A DNA stretch of 64,000 bases, from NCBI GenBank assembly GCA_019414055.1, contig DXMV01000024.1, forward strand, positions 62,001 to 126,000. The letters run 5' to 3'. The notes below the pieces were generated by a model. The model saw nothing but the letters and a program-made list of their open reading frames with translations, was not told where the DNA came from and did no database searches. Origin of the DNA: Collinsella sp. Its GTDB lineage: Bacteria; Actinomycetota; Coriobacteriia; Coriobacteriales; Coriobacteriaceae. The position numbers and the translations under genes were made by a program. Below are positions 8,594 to 18,300 of this stretch, piece after piece. Within the stretch, counting starts at the first letter, position 1, and the number at the start of each line of letters is the position of its first letter.

Positions 8594-9114
8594 CAGTATC
8601 CGGTTCCTCTCTGTTGATAGAACTCGCCACCGGTAAGCGCCCGGGTGCGGCTGAGGTTAACGTGGCAGATGGCGCAGGCCAGGGCATCGGCGGCATGGTC
8701 GGGATTCGGGTCGTGATCGAGCTGTGTGAGCGTGCGCACCATGTAGGCGACCTGCCGCTTATCTGCGGCACCGGTGCCCACCACAGCCTGCTTGATCTGC
8801 ATAGGCGTGTACTCGCCGATCTCGAGCGCGCACTCCGAAAGCGCCACGAGTGCAGCACCGCGGGCATGCGCCGTGGGGATGGCCGAGCGGACGTTGGCGC
8901 CAAAGTAGATGCTCTCGATAGCAGCGGTATCGGGGCGATAACGCTCCACGACACCCTTGAGGTCGCGGGCAATATGCGACAGGCGCACCGCGAGCGGACT
9001 ACCCGCGCTCGTCTCGATACAACCATAGGCACGGCAGCGAACCTCGCCACGCCGTTCCTCGATAATCCCCCAGCCTGTATGGGCCAAACCGGGGTCGATA
9101 CCTAAGATAACCAA
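8593..9114 (-). CDS. ruvC: Crossover junction endodeoxyribonuclease RuvC
   Basis: This is the resolvase that nicks Holliday junctions. At 173 residues it is of normal length. The catalytic acidic residues fall in ILGIDPGLAHTGWG (Asp near the N-terminus), IESIYFG (Glu), and the C-terminal HDPNPDHAADALACAICH (two Asp). It is the first gene of the operon; a gap of 138 bases upstream separates it from the end of the gene at 9253 and should contain the promoter. Confidence 0.96.
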   Translation of the reverse strand: MVILGIDPGLAHTGWGIIEERRGEVRCRAYGCIETSAGSPLAVRLSHIARDLKGVVERYRPDTAAIESIYFGANVRSAIPTAHARGAALVALSECALEIGEYTPMQIKQAVVGTGAADKRQVAYMVRTLTQLDHDPNPDHAADALACAICHVNLSRTRALTGGEFYQQRGTGY

Positions 9115-9252
9115 GCCGACCTCCCCTCACCTTTTGCCAAGCGCAAGGCAAGGCCCCGCGCACTATTCACGAACGTCTGTTCTAGAATAACACAACGGGG
9201 CCAAGACGCTTAGTTGAAGTATCGGGGTTGGGAGCAAATCCCAACCCATATG

Positions 9253-11238
9253 TTAGTTTTGGCTGAAGAATGGGAACTGCCTCGGATCAACCGGCGGGTG
9301 CGGCATCGGTCCGCCCTGGGGCCCACCCTGCGGTCCGCCCTGGCCGCCCATCATCTTTTCGATGGCGTCCTGGACCTCGCCCTCAAACTTCTTCATGCCC
9401 TCGTGCAGGCGGCGCTGGCCGTCCTCGGAGCGCAGCTCCTCCATCTGCTCGGGCGAAATACCCAGCAGCGCGCCCAAAATGCCCATCATCTCGCCACGCA
9501 TGCGATCGCTTGTATCCTCGTCGGCAAAGCGGCGCACCTCAGCGCGCGCCAACGAATCGACCGTCATGCGCTCCTTGCCGCTCAGCCCCAGGTCGGACCA
9601 CGCGAGCATGTACGGCCAGGCGCGCTCGACAAACGAACGGGCCGAGACGATCGGCGCCGCCGGCAGCTGGCGGCGAGCCGCCTCTCCCTGGCGCACGAGC
9701 ATCAGCAGCAACGAACACGCCTCGGGCTTGCCGGTGGCCATCGGGATGTCGTCGAACGGGCGATTGCGGTCCACGTGCGACTCGAGCGCACCATCGACCT
9801 CGCCCGGCTCGAGCCCGCCGAGCAGCTGTGCCGCGCGATCGAGCATATCGACCGGACCGGCGAGCGTCGAGAGCGCCCGCGCCAACACGCGCTCCATACA
9901 ATCCTCCACCGCGTTGAGCGTCACGAGCTCTTGGGGCACCACGGCCGAGGCACGGTTGCGCACGCGCGCCACAAACTCGAGGGTCGACAGGTATACGTCG
10001 CCAAAGGGCGCGTAATCGCCCTGGTAGCCACCGCAAAGCGCCGGTGCCGCCAACGCGTACTCGGTCTTGGAAAGCGGGCTCAGAGCCAGAGCGCCCAGCT
10101 CGAGCGCCGTATCCTCGAGCATCAGACCCCGTGCACGCGAACGCAGGCGCTCGGCGTCGCCCGCCGACACATCGCGGTCGAGCACACGCGCGGCATCCGG
10201 CGCATCGCGCTCAACCGTGCGAATATGCAGGCGCTCGGCAATCGCGCGGACGGCGGCACAGCGAGCAGCCTCGGCCTCCTCCTGCGCCGGCGTAAAGATG
10301 CGGTTGCGTCCCAGCACCAGGCCGACCACATTACGCGGACCCAGGGCGTCAACGGCAAGCGCCGCCAGCAGGGACGACGGCAGATCGCCCTCGAGCGCCA
10401 CCACGGCGCGCGACGTACCGCGGGCGCGGGCATTATCGCGAACGGCGAGCACCAGCGCCTGCCACAACCACTCCTCGGAACGAAACTCGGGCAGCTCGTG
10501 GTCCTCCAAGGCATCGAGCATCACACCGCGCTGAATCTCCTGAACCAGTAGGCTCTCTTCAAAACATGGTGCTTGGGCCACCACGCGACCGCAGTCGTCG
10601 AGCACAAACGAGCCACCGGTATACACCGACTCGTCGTACGCACCAACCGGCGCCATGCAGGCAAACCACACGCTGCGCTTGGAGGCGATCTTGCGGTAGG
10701 CTCCGCTGCGCACGGCGGCGATCGCGGCGGTCTCGCGGTCGGTCATATCGAATGCGTTGAACTGGAAATACGCAATGAGGTCGACGCCGGTCGGCAGCAT
10801 CTCGAGCTCGCGGTCCAAGTCGAAGATCACGGCGATGCGCACGCCGTCCACGTCGAACACCGGCGGCGCCCAACGCGCGTCGTTGTTCTCGCCACGCTGC
10901 AGGGCAATGCTCGAACGGGCCGGCACCACATGGCCGTCCTTGAGCATCATGTAGTCGAGCAGGGGCTGGCCCTCAAACGAAACCGCCGCGGGCACGATGC
11001 AGATCATATCGAGCTCTTGGATACGCTCGGCGACGCCGGTCAAGCCGGCAAGCATGTCGTGCTCAAAGTCGGCAGCGCCCACCAGGCCGCCGGGCAGGGC
11101 CCCCATAAAGAGCGGAGCCGGCACGCACAGCACGCGCGCACCGCGCTCGTGGGCCAGGCGCGCCTGGTCCTCGATGCGACCGCAGATACCCTCAATATCA
11201 CCCAGGCGCATATCGATCTGTGCAAGTGCGAGCTTCAT
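9253..11238 (-). CDS. NAD-synthetase-like protein lacking catalytic motifs
   Basis: The fold order is that of glutamine-dependent NAD synthetase: an N-terminal nitrilase domain (MKLALAQIDMRLGDIEG to about 270) followed by an NAD-synthase domain (LLAALAVDALGPRNVVGLVLG, then YAPFGDVYLSTLEFVAR). The key residues are missing. The nitrilase Glu (usual FPEL) is VPAP. The usual catalytic-Cys strand (ICED) reads IFDLD. The Lys region reads VVPARSS. The ATP-binding SGGxDS reads EGDLPSS. A C-terminal extension of about 170 residues ends in a GGPQGGP repeat tail. The protein is 661 residues, full length with no frame breaks, so it is a maintained pseudoenzyme rather than a decayed gene. Role unknown. 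Confidence 0.8.
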   Translation of the reverse strand: MKLALAQIDMRLGDIEGICGRIEDQARLAHERGARVLCVPAPLFMGALPGGLVGAADFEHDMLAGLTGVAERIQELDMICIVPAAVSFEGQPLLDYMMLKDGHVVPARSSIALQRGENNDARWAPPVFDVDGVRIAVIFDLDRELEMLPTGVDLIAYFQFNAFDMTDRETAAIAAVRSGAYRKIASKRSVWFACMAPVGAYDESVYTGGSFVLDDCGRVVAQAPCFEESLLVQEIQRGVMLDALEDHELPEFRSEEWLWQALVLAVRDNARARGTSRAVVALEGDLPSSLLAALAVDALGPRNVVGLVLGRNRIFTPAQEEAEAARCAAVRAIAERLHIRTVERDAPDAARVLDRDVSAGDAERLRSRARGLMLEDTALELGALALSPLSKTEYALAAPALCGGYQGDYAPFGDVYLSTLEFVARVRNRASAVVPQELVTLNAVEDCMERVLARALSTLAGPVDMLDRAAQLLGGLEPGEVDGALESHVDRNRPFDDIPMATGKPEACSLLLMLVRQGEAARRQLPAAPIVSARSFVERAWPYMLAWSDLGLSGKERMTVDSLARAEVRRFADEDTSDRMRGEMMGILGALLGISPEQMEELRSEDGQRRLHEGMKKFEGEVQDAIEKMMGGQGGPQGGPQGGPMPHPPVDPRQFPFFSQN

Positions 11239-11280
11239 GGCTCAGCCCTTTCCGTCGTAAACCGTCGCTATCGCAGTAAA

Positions 11281-11309
11281 AGCGCCGGCCGCATGATGCA
11301 GTCGGCGCT
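11281..11309 (-). terminator. Terminator downstream of the superoxide reductase gene
   Basis: A 7-bp stem AGCGCCG/CGGCGCT with a 15-nt loop is followed on the minus strand by TTTT after the stem. It lies 46 nt past the stop of the gene at 11356, just upstream of the NAD-synthetase-like gene. Confidence 0.5.
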
Positions 11310-11355
11310 CGCATGTGCATATGCTAGCTATGATACCCCGAGCGGGGGCGCGCTC

Positions 11356-11718
11356 CTAGAACGTCGCGGACCACAGCCCGTGCAGGTTGCAATAGGCATA
11401 GACGGTACCGGTCTTGGAACCGCCGGCAAAAAACGTCGCAGGCTTCATGCCGGGCTGGAGGTAATGGACCTCCAGACGGCCCTCGGCCTCAAGGGCGATC
11501 CACTCGATGTAGTGCTCGGGCACCATAGGATGCTCGACCGAGCCCACGCGTGCGCGGATCACGTGACCGTCGCGTTCGCTCTCAACGACGGGCACGTGCT
11601 TTTCGTGCGCTGCGTCCTCGGTGTTCGCGGTCAGCTCCGTGCAGCCGGCAGGGGTTGCAACGTCGTTGCCAAGGGCGGCAATGAGCTTGCCGTCGGGGTC
11701 CTTAAAGAATTTCGCCAT
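11356..11718 (-). CDS. Superoxide reductase (neelaredoxin/desulfoferrodoxin type)
   Basis: This cytoplasmic non-haem iron protein reduces superoxide to hydrogen peroxide without making oxygen, a typical anaerobe defence. The 120 residues carry the SOR iron site: EKHVP (active-site Glu-Lys and first His), EHPM, EHYIEW, and the C-terminal CNLHG that supplies the axial Cys and a His. The N-terminal CxxC desulforedoxin domain is absent, so this is a one-iron form. The start is MAKFFKDPDG, preceded by GGAGAAC; the frame continues upstream into non-conserved sequence. It is probably transcribed alone, with a hairpin 46 nt past the stop. Confidence 0.92.
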   Translation of the reverse strand: MAKFFKDPDGKLIAALGNDVATPAGCTELTANTEDAAHEKHVPVVESERDGHVIRARVGSVEHPMVPEHYIEWIALEAEGRLEVHYLQPGMKPATFFAGGSKTGTVYAYCNLHGLWSATF

Positions 11719-11819
11719 GATGTTCTCCTTTGCTGATGTGCCGGTGTTCTCGATGCTTCTTATGCCCAAAGGCAGGCGAACCATCCACGGCATGGCAAAT
11801 GAACACATAACGAGCGAGA

Positions 11820-14800
11820 CTAGCGCCCGTCGCCGCCGAGCAGCGCCAGAACATCCTCGCGGGTAAACAGCGCCGACGAGATGCCGTCGCCGCCGAGCAC
11901 GCTATTGACCAGGTCGCGTTTGGACTCCTGCATCTGCATGATGCGCTCCTCGATCGTGTCCTTAGCGATGAGCTTGTACACGGTCACGGTATGTTGCTGG
12001 CCAATACGGTGCGCGCGGTCGGTCGCCTGGTCCTGCGCGGCCACGTTCCACCACGGATCGTAGTGGATGACCACGTCGGCAGCCGTCAGGTTAAGGCCCA
12101 CGCCACCCGCCTTGAGCGAAATCAAGAACACCGGCACCTCGCCCGCTTGGAACTGCGCGACCATCTTGGCGCGGCTCTCCTTAGACGAAGCGCCCGTGAG
12201 CTTAAGAAAGCCGATGTCCTCCTTGGCCAAGCGCTTGCCGATAATATCGAGCATGCCCGTAAACTGGCTGAACAGCAGAATGTGGTGCCCGCCGTCGAGC
12301 GCACCGTGCACGAGCTCCATACAAGCGTCGAGCTTGGCGCTCCCCGCCTTGTAGTCCTCGTAGTGCAGGTGTGGGTCACAGCAAATCTGGCGCAGCTTGG
12401 TGAGCTCGGCGAGCACCTTGAGCTTGTCTTTCTTAAACTCGGATGCCTCACGATGCTGCACCTGCTGGGCGATGCGGTCTTGGTTGGCCAGGTAAAGCTT
12501 GCGCTGCTCGCCGGTGAGCTGTGCCATGACGGTGTCCTCGATCTTCTCGGGCAGGTCTGCCACCACGTCTTCCTTAACACGGCGCAGCACAAACGGCGAC
12601 ACGAGCGCCTGTAGGCGAGCGGCGCTATCGCCCTCGGCATGCTCGACGGGGCTCTCAAAGCGCTTGGCAAACGACTCGCGCGTCCCCAAAAGGCCCGGCA
12701 TCAAGAAGTCGAAGATGCTCCAGAGCTCGGACAGGCGGTTTTCGATGGGCGTGCCCGTCAGGGCAAAGCGCACGCCGGCCGGCAGGCGCTTGGCGGCGCG
12801 CGCCACCTGCGTGAGCGGGTTTTTAATGTACTGGGCCTCGTCGAGCACGACGCGGGCAAAGTCCTGCTCGGCATACTCGTCGATATCGCGGCGCATGAGG
12901 TCGTACGACGTCACGACCACGTTATGCTCGGCCACGCCGGCGATCTGCACGCGGCGTTGAGCCTTGGCGTCCACAATGGCGCTCACGTCGAGCGAAGGCG
13001 CAAAGCGCTCCAGCTCGGCAGTCCAGTTATACACGAGCGACGCGGGGCATACCACGAGCGTGGGCTTGGCGTCTCCCGCTTCCACGCGCGCCAGGATATG
13101 CGCGATCATCTGCAGGGTTTTGCCCAGGCCCATGTCGTCGGCCAAAATGCCGCCGAGGCCCAGGTGTTCGAGCGAGCCGAGCCACTGGTAGCCGTCGACC
13201 TGATAGCCGCGCAGTGTGGCCTTGAGCGAGGCAGGTACCGTAAAGTCCATCTTGCCGAGCGTATCCAGGCGCTCGACGGTGCGGCGGAACGCGGCGTCGC
13301 GATCGGCCTCGAGCGCCGGCGTGCGCGCGAGCATGCTATCGACAAACAGGGTACTCGACGCGGGAAGCGACACGCCATCGAGCAGGTCGACGGCGTCGAC
13401 ACCCAGGTCCTCGGCAAGACCAAACGCGGCGCGGGCACCCTCGTCCAGGCGTACAATGTCGCCGGACGTCAGGCGCGCAAACGTCTGGTGGCGCTTGTAC
13501 GAGTCCAGATAGATGGCAAGATCTGCCGCCGAAAGACCGCTCGCGCCCAGTTCAACATCGAGCAGGTTGCTCTTGACGGTCGCGCGCACCGAAAGCTTGG
13601 GCGCAGGGCGCACCGAGATCTGGCGCAGGCGGTCGCTGAGCATGACCTCACCCAGCTCGGACAGGGCAGACAGACCCTCGGTAAGCAGGCAGAACAGGCT
13701 CTCGTCATCGCGTTCCTCAAACGCCAGGCCGCCCTCGTGGAAATCGAAGTACATGGCAGCCGTGTCCATAACGCGAAACTCTGCCACCTCATCGCGCGGC
13801 GGCACGCCCGGGCGCTGGTCTTCGAAGGGGCTTCCCGGAGCACCCAGGCTAAAGAGATCTGCCGACCAGTCGCCGTAGCTAACCGTAATCTTGCAGGTCA
13901 CGAGCCTATCGTCGACGCCAATCGCCATGGCAAAGCTCGGCTCGGGCGCCACGGTATCGAGCGCAGCGGGCGCGGTAAGGTCGGTGTAGTCGCGCAAAAT
14001 GGGCAGCGCCATGCGACAGAATTCGCCCACCTGCTCGGCGGCGATATGGACCGGCGTGCGACAGGGCAACAGACGCGACAGAAACGGTGCGGCATGCTGG
14101 GCAAACGCCGCATCGGCGCGGCGCGCGCGGTGCGTGTCGACCAGATAGGCAACGTCGCCCGAGGCAAAGCAGTACATATCGGCAGGCAGGCGCAGGTCGT
14201 AGCTGCCACCGGCCGCCGGCGCGATTTTGGCGGCAAGAAGCGGCGGTTGTTTTGCCGAGGCCTCGTCCTCCCCCACCGGCGACAACTCAACCGCTACCTC
14301 ATAGGAACGATGCGTTGTCGTTCCCCGCGACCAGGCGGGCTCAAAGGAAATGGTCCGGCCAGGTAGCAAGTCCAGCATGTATACGATGTCATGCTCGGAC
14401 AGCGGCAGCTGGCGCTCGGCGACAAAGCCGCTGCGTGCAAAATCGTACGACGCCGAACGCGAACTCGTGATGTCGCTCAGATACACAACCGTTGCCACAA
14501 CAAGGTCGAGCAGGCGCACCGAAACCTCGTCAAAGGCTTCGGGCGTATGGACAAACGTGAGCTTCTTGCCGTACGAGAAGGTGCCGCCTCGGACATAGGC
14601 ATCGGCCATGCCGTCGATATCCTTGACCACGTAGGACACCGAGCCACAGCGGATGCGAAGCTCGAGCGCCCAGCTAAAGCGGTCGGCAAACAGCGGATTG
14701 TAGTACGGCACCAGCGAGGGCTCCAATACCGCCTTGGGGGCATCGGGGTCGACTGTGCCGGCGAGCTTGCGGCGCATGCTCGCCAGCTCATCCATGCGCG

Positions 14801-15284
14801 CGTCCGAAAGATCGGAAAGCGCCGCCACAAGGCTCGGGCTCGTGGGGACGGGCGCCGGGAAGGGAAAGTTGGGGTTGACGGCCGGCGCGGCGGACGCGGC
14901 GCGCGCGGGCTGTTTCGGCTGCGCTGTAAACGTGCGAACCGGCGTGCGCAAACCTTCGACGGGCTCGGCGCCGCTAGCATCCAAATACGCCAGCGCCGTG
15001 GCAATAGCGTGCTTACACATACCGGGATAGCGGTATGCGGCGGGGCAGTCGCAGTCGTAGTCGATAACCTCGTGCTCGTCCATGTCGAGCGCCACGTGCG
15101 TCTTGTACAGGTCGCCGCGCGAGCCGCGCACCGAGCCCTCAACCGTCACGTTTTTGGAGAAGCGCGAGCCGCTGTCCTCGATCGACAGCACGGCGCCGTT
15201 AAGCATGAGCGAACGCCCCTTCATAAAGGTGCCGCTCAACGCCGCCTCTTTGCGAAGCGCCTGCACAAACGTCCCCTGCGCCAT
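11820..15284 (-). CDS. SWIM zinc-finger SNF2-family helicase
   Basis: This is a large DNA-dependent ATPase of the SNF2/RapA group, 1154 residues. The N-terminal SWIM finger (about 70-100) reads DYDCDCPAAYRYPGMCKHAI, the CxC...CxH zinc pattern. About 500 residues of accessory domain follow. The ATPase core contains ADDMGLGKTLQ (Walker A), VLDEAQYIKNP (Walker B) and ALTGTPIENRLSELW. The second RecA domain contains LISLKAGGVGLNLTAADVVIHYDPWWN and the motif VI block QATDRAHRIGQ. The ATG follows GGAGG at ideal spacing. It sits 28 bases downstream of dnaE and is probably cotranscribed. It could act in transcription-complex recycling or repair; a role in phage defence is possible but unsupported by the neighbours. 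Confidence 0.92.
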   Translation of the reverse strand: MAQGTFVQALRKEAALSGTFMKGRSLMLNGAVLSIEDSGSRFSKNVTVEGSVRGSRGDLYKTHVALDMDEHEVIDYDCDCPAAYRYPGMCKHAIATALAYLDASGAEPVEGLRTPVRTFTAQPKQPARAASAAPAVNPNFPFPAPVPTSPSLVAALSDLSDARMDELASMRRKLAGTVDPDAPKAVLEPSLVPYYNPLFADRFSWALELRIRCGSVSYVVKDIDGMADAYVRGGTFSYGKKLTFVHTPEAFDEVSVRLLDLVVATVVYLSDITSSRSASYDFARSGFVAERQLPLSEHDIVYMLDLLPGRTISFEPAWSRGTTTHRSYEVAVELSPVGEDEASAKQPPLLAAKIAPAAGGSYDLRLPADMYCFASGDVAYLVDTHRARRADAAFAQHAAPFLSRLLPCRTPVHIAAEQVGEFCRMALPILRDYTDLTAPAALDTVAPEPSFAMAIGVDDRLVTCKITVSYGDWSADLFSLGAPGSPFEDQRPGVPPRDEVAEFRVMDTAAMYFDFHEGGLAFEERDDESLFCLLTEGLSALSELGEVMLSDRLRQISVRPAPKLSVRATVKSNLLDVELGASGLSAADLAIYLDSYKRHQTFARLTSGDIVRLDEGARAAFGLAEDLGVDAVDLLDGVSLPASSTLFVDSMLARTPALEADRDAAFRRTVERLDTLGKMDFTVPASLKATLRGYQVDGYQWLGSLEHLGLGGILADDMGLGKTLQMIAHILARVEAGDAKPTLVVCPASLVYNWTAELERFAPSLDVSAIVDAKAQRRVQIAGVAEHNVVVTSYDLMRRDIDEYAEQDFARVVLDEAQYIKNPLTQVARAAKRLPAGVRFALTGTPIENRLSELWSIFDFLMPGLLGTRESFAKRFESPVEHAEGDSAARLQALVSPFVLRRVKEDVVADLPEKIEDTVMAQLTGEQRKLYLANQDRIAQQVQHREASEFKKDKLKVLAELTKLRQICCDPHLHYEDYKAGSAKLDACMELVHGALDGGHHILLFSQFTGMLDIIGKRLAKEDIGFLKLTGASSKESRAKMVAQFQAGEVPVFLISLKAGGVGLNLTAADVVIHYDPWWNVAAQDQATDRAHRIGQQHTVTVYKLIAKDTIEERIMQMQESKRDLVNSVLGGDGISSALFTREDVLALLGGDGR

Positions 15285-15312
15285 CACTTCCTCCAATCTC
15301 ACCCGGGGTAGC

Positions 15313-18300
15313 TTAGATCACCGTCACGCGGCCTTGGTTACCCACGATGGCCTTGGCCTCGGCCAGCAGCGGAATCGAGCGCGCGTTGACCTTGGCAGGC
15401 ACCTCGGCGCGCAGCACGCGCCCGTCCACCTGCTCGATAAAGATCTCCACGCGATCGCCACCCGGGTTAGCGGTGAGCACCGTGGCCAGGCGCGCCATAT
15501 TGCCCTGGCTAAAGCGGCTGTTGGGCACCATGACCTCAAACACCTTGGGCTTGTTATTCTCCTCGTTGAGCTCCAGCGGCACGATCTCCTGCGCGATGAT
15601 CTGGTCGCCGCGGTCCGAGCGCTCGAGCTTGCCCTTGATGCGCACAAACGCGTCGGACAGCTGCGCGCCTGTCTCGGGATCGACCTCGCCGTACAGGTAC
15701 CCCTCGGCCTCCTTGTAGGTCTTGGGGAACACCACGACGGTGGCCTCTCCTTCCATGTCCTCGAGCTGCACGATGCCCATGGGGTCGCCGTTTTTGGTCA
15801 CGCGCTTGGACACGCTCGAGACCATACCGGCCCACCACAGCGCCTTACCCTCGGGAATCTCCTGGTTGATGGTGCCGCCCGTGGGGTTTTGCACCTCGTA
15901 ACCGGTGTCGATCTGCGAGAACGAAAAGTCACGCGCCTTGGCTAGTGCATACTCAAACGGGCGCAGCGGGTGGTCCGAGACATAGATGCCCAGAACCTCT
16001 TTCTCCTGGCTCAGCTTGAGGTGGCGGTCCCATTCCTGGCCGTCCGGATCGGGCACGCTCACCTCGAAGCCCGAGCCCTCAACGTCGCCAAACATATCGA
16101 AGAACGAGGTCTGGCCGCTCGCGCGGTCCTTCTGGCGCTTTATCGCGGCATCGATGATGTTCTCGGGGTTGTTCTTATCCACAAAGTGCATCATCTGGCG
16201 ACGCGGATACCCCGTGGAGTCGAAGGCACCTGCCTTGATGAGCGACTCAATCACGCGACGGTTTGCCTGGCTCGAGTCCACGCGCTCAACAAAGTCGTGC
16301 AGCGTCTTAAACGGACCGCCCGCCTCGCGCTCGGCGATAATCGCCTGCGCCACGCCGGTGCCCACGCCGCGGATGCCGGCCAGACCAAAGCGCACGCCTT
16401 CCTTGGTAGCCGTGAACTCGGTGCCGGACTCGTTGACATCTGGCGAAAGCACGGGGATGCCGTCGTGACGGCACGCCGAGACGTAGTGCACGATCTTGTC
16501 GGTCTTGCCCGTATAGGACGTCAGAACGGCCGCCATGTATTCGTGCGGATAGTGCGCCTTGAGCCACGCCGTCTGCATAACCAGGATGGCGTAGCCGGCA
16601 GAGTGCGACTTGTTAAAGGCGTAAGATGCGAACTCGAGAACATCGTCCCAAATCTTCTGGGCGACCTCGCGCGTGTAGTTGTTCTTGATAGCGCCGTTCA
16701 TCCAGTGGTCATAGGTGGTCTCGTCCGAGCCATCCTCCCAGTGGAGCACCGTCGACGTGAGCAGCTTAATCTTTTTCTTAGCCACGGGCTTACGGATACG
16801 CGAGTCCGATTCGCCCTTGGAGAAGCCGCACATCTCGACGGAGATGAGCATAACCTGCTCCTGGTAGACCATGGTGCCGTAGGTTTCGCCCAGGATGTCG
16901 TCCAGACGGTCGTCGTAGGAGACCGCCGGCTCCTTGCCGTTCATACGGTTGATGTAGGACGAGACCATGCCAGCGCCCAGCGGGCCCGGGCGGTACAGAG
17001 CGATCAATGCTACGACGTGCTTGTACTCGGTGGGCTTCATGTTCTTGATCGTGGCCGTCATGCCGGCGGACTCGACCTGGAAGACGCCGGCGGTATGGCC
17101 GGAGCCCATGAGCTTAAAGATCTCGGGATCGTCAAAGGGAATCTCTTCCTCTTTGATGTCGATGCCGAAGTTCTTCTTGATGTTTGCCTTGGCCTTGGAG
17201 ATAACCGTCAGCGTGCGCAGGCCCAAGAAGTCCATCTTGAGCAGGCCCATGTCGGCAACGGTATGACCCTCGTACTGGGTAATCTCGACGCCGCCCTTGG
17301 TGTCGAGCTTGGTGGGCACGTGCTCGTTGACGGGGTCGCGGCAGATCAGAACGGCGCACGCGTGCACGCCCTCGCCACGGGTGAGGCCCTCGATCGAGAG
17401 CGCCGTGTCGATGATGCGGCGGGCGTCGTCGTCCTTTTTATATGCCTCGGCAAAATCGGGGTTAAACAGGTCCTCTTTGCCGGGTTGCTTTTCGAGCACC
17501 TGCTTGAGCTTGACCTTGGGGTCGCTCGAGACCATCTTGGACAGACGCTGGCCCATGTAGACCGGGTAGTCCAGGACGCGAGCGGCGTCGTTGATGGCCT
17601 GCTTGGCCTTAATGGTCGAGTAGGTGATGACGTGGGTGACCTTCTCGGGGCCGTAGAGCTGGCGAACGTGCTCCACGACCTCGAGGCGCCGCTCATCGTC
17701 GAAGTCCATATCGATATCGGGCATCTCGGTACGCTGCGGGGACAGGAACCTCTCGAACATCAGGCCGTTCTCGAGCGGGTCGAACGCGGTGATGTTCATG
17801 GCGTAGGCGACGATAGCGCCGGCGGCAGAACCACGGCCGGGGCCGACGCCGATGCCGTTGTCCTTGGCCCATTGCACGTACTCGGCAACGATCAAGAAGT
17901 AGGCGGCGAAGCCCTTGTCGCAGATGACCTTGTATTCGTACTCAAAGCGCTCTTTGATGTTGACGCCGCCGATCTCGCGCGTGGCCCAGTCGTCACCGTA
18001 GTGCTGGCGCAGGCCCTTCTCGCACTCGCGGCGGAACTGGCTCTCGTGCGTCTCGCCGGGATCGAGCAGCGGGAAGCGCGGCAGGATGATGGAGTCCCAG
18101 TCCAGCTCAACGTAGCACTTGTCGGCAATCTCGAGCGTGTTGTCGCAGGCCTCGGGGCAATACGGGAACATCGCCCGCATCTCCTCCTCGGTCTTCATAT
18201 AAAACTCCGAGCCAGTCATGCGCATGCGGTTGGGGTCGTCGACCTTGGCGTTCATGCCAATGCACATGATGACATCCTGCACGGGAGCGTCCTCGCGGCG

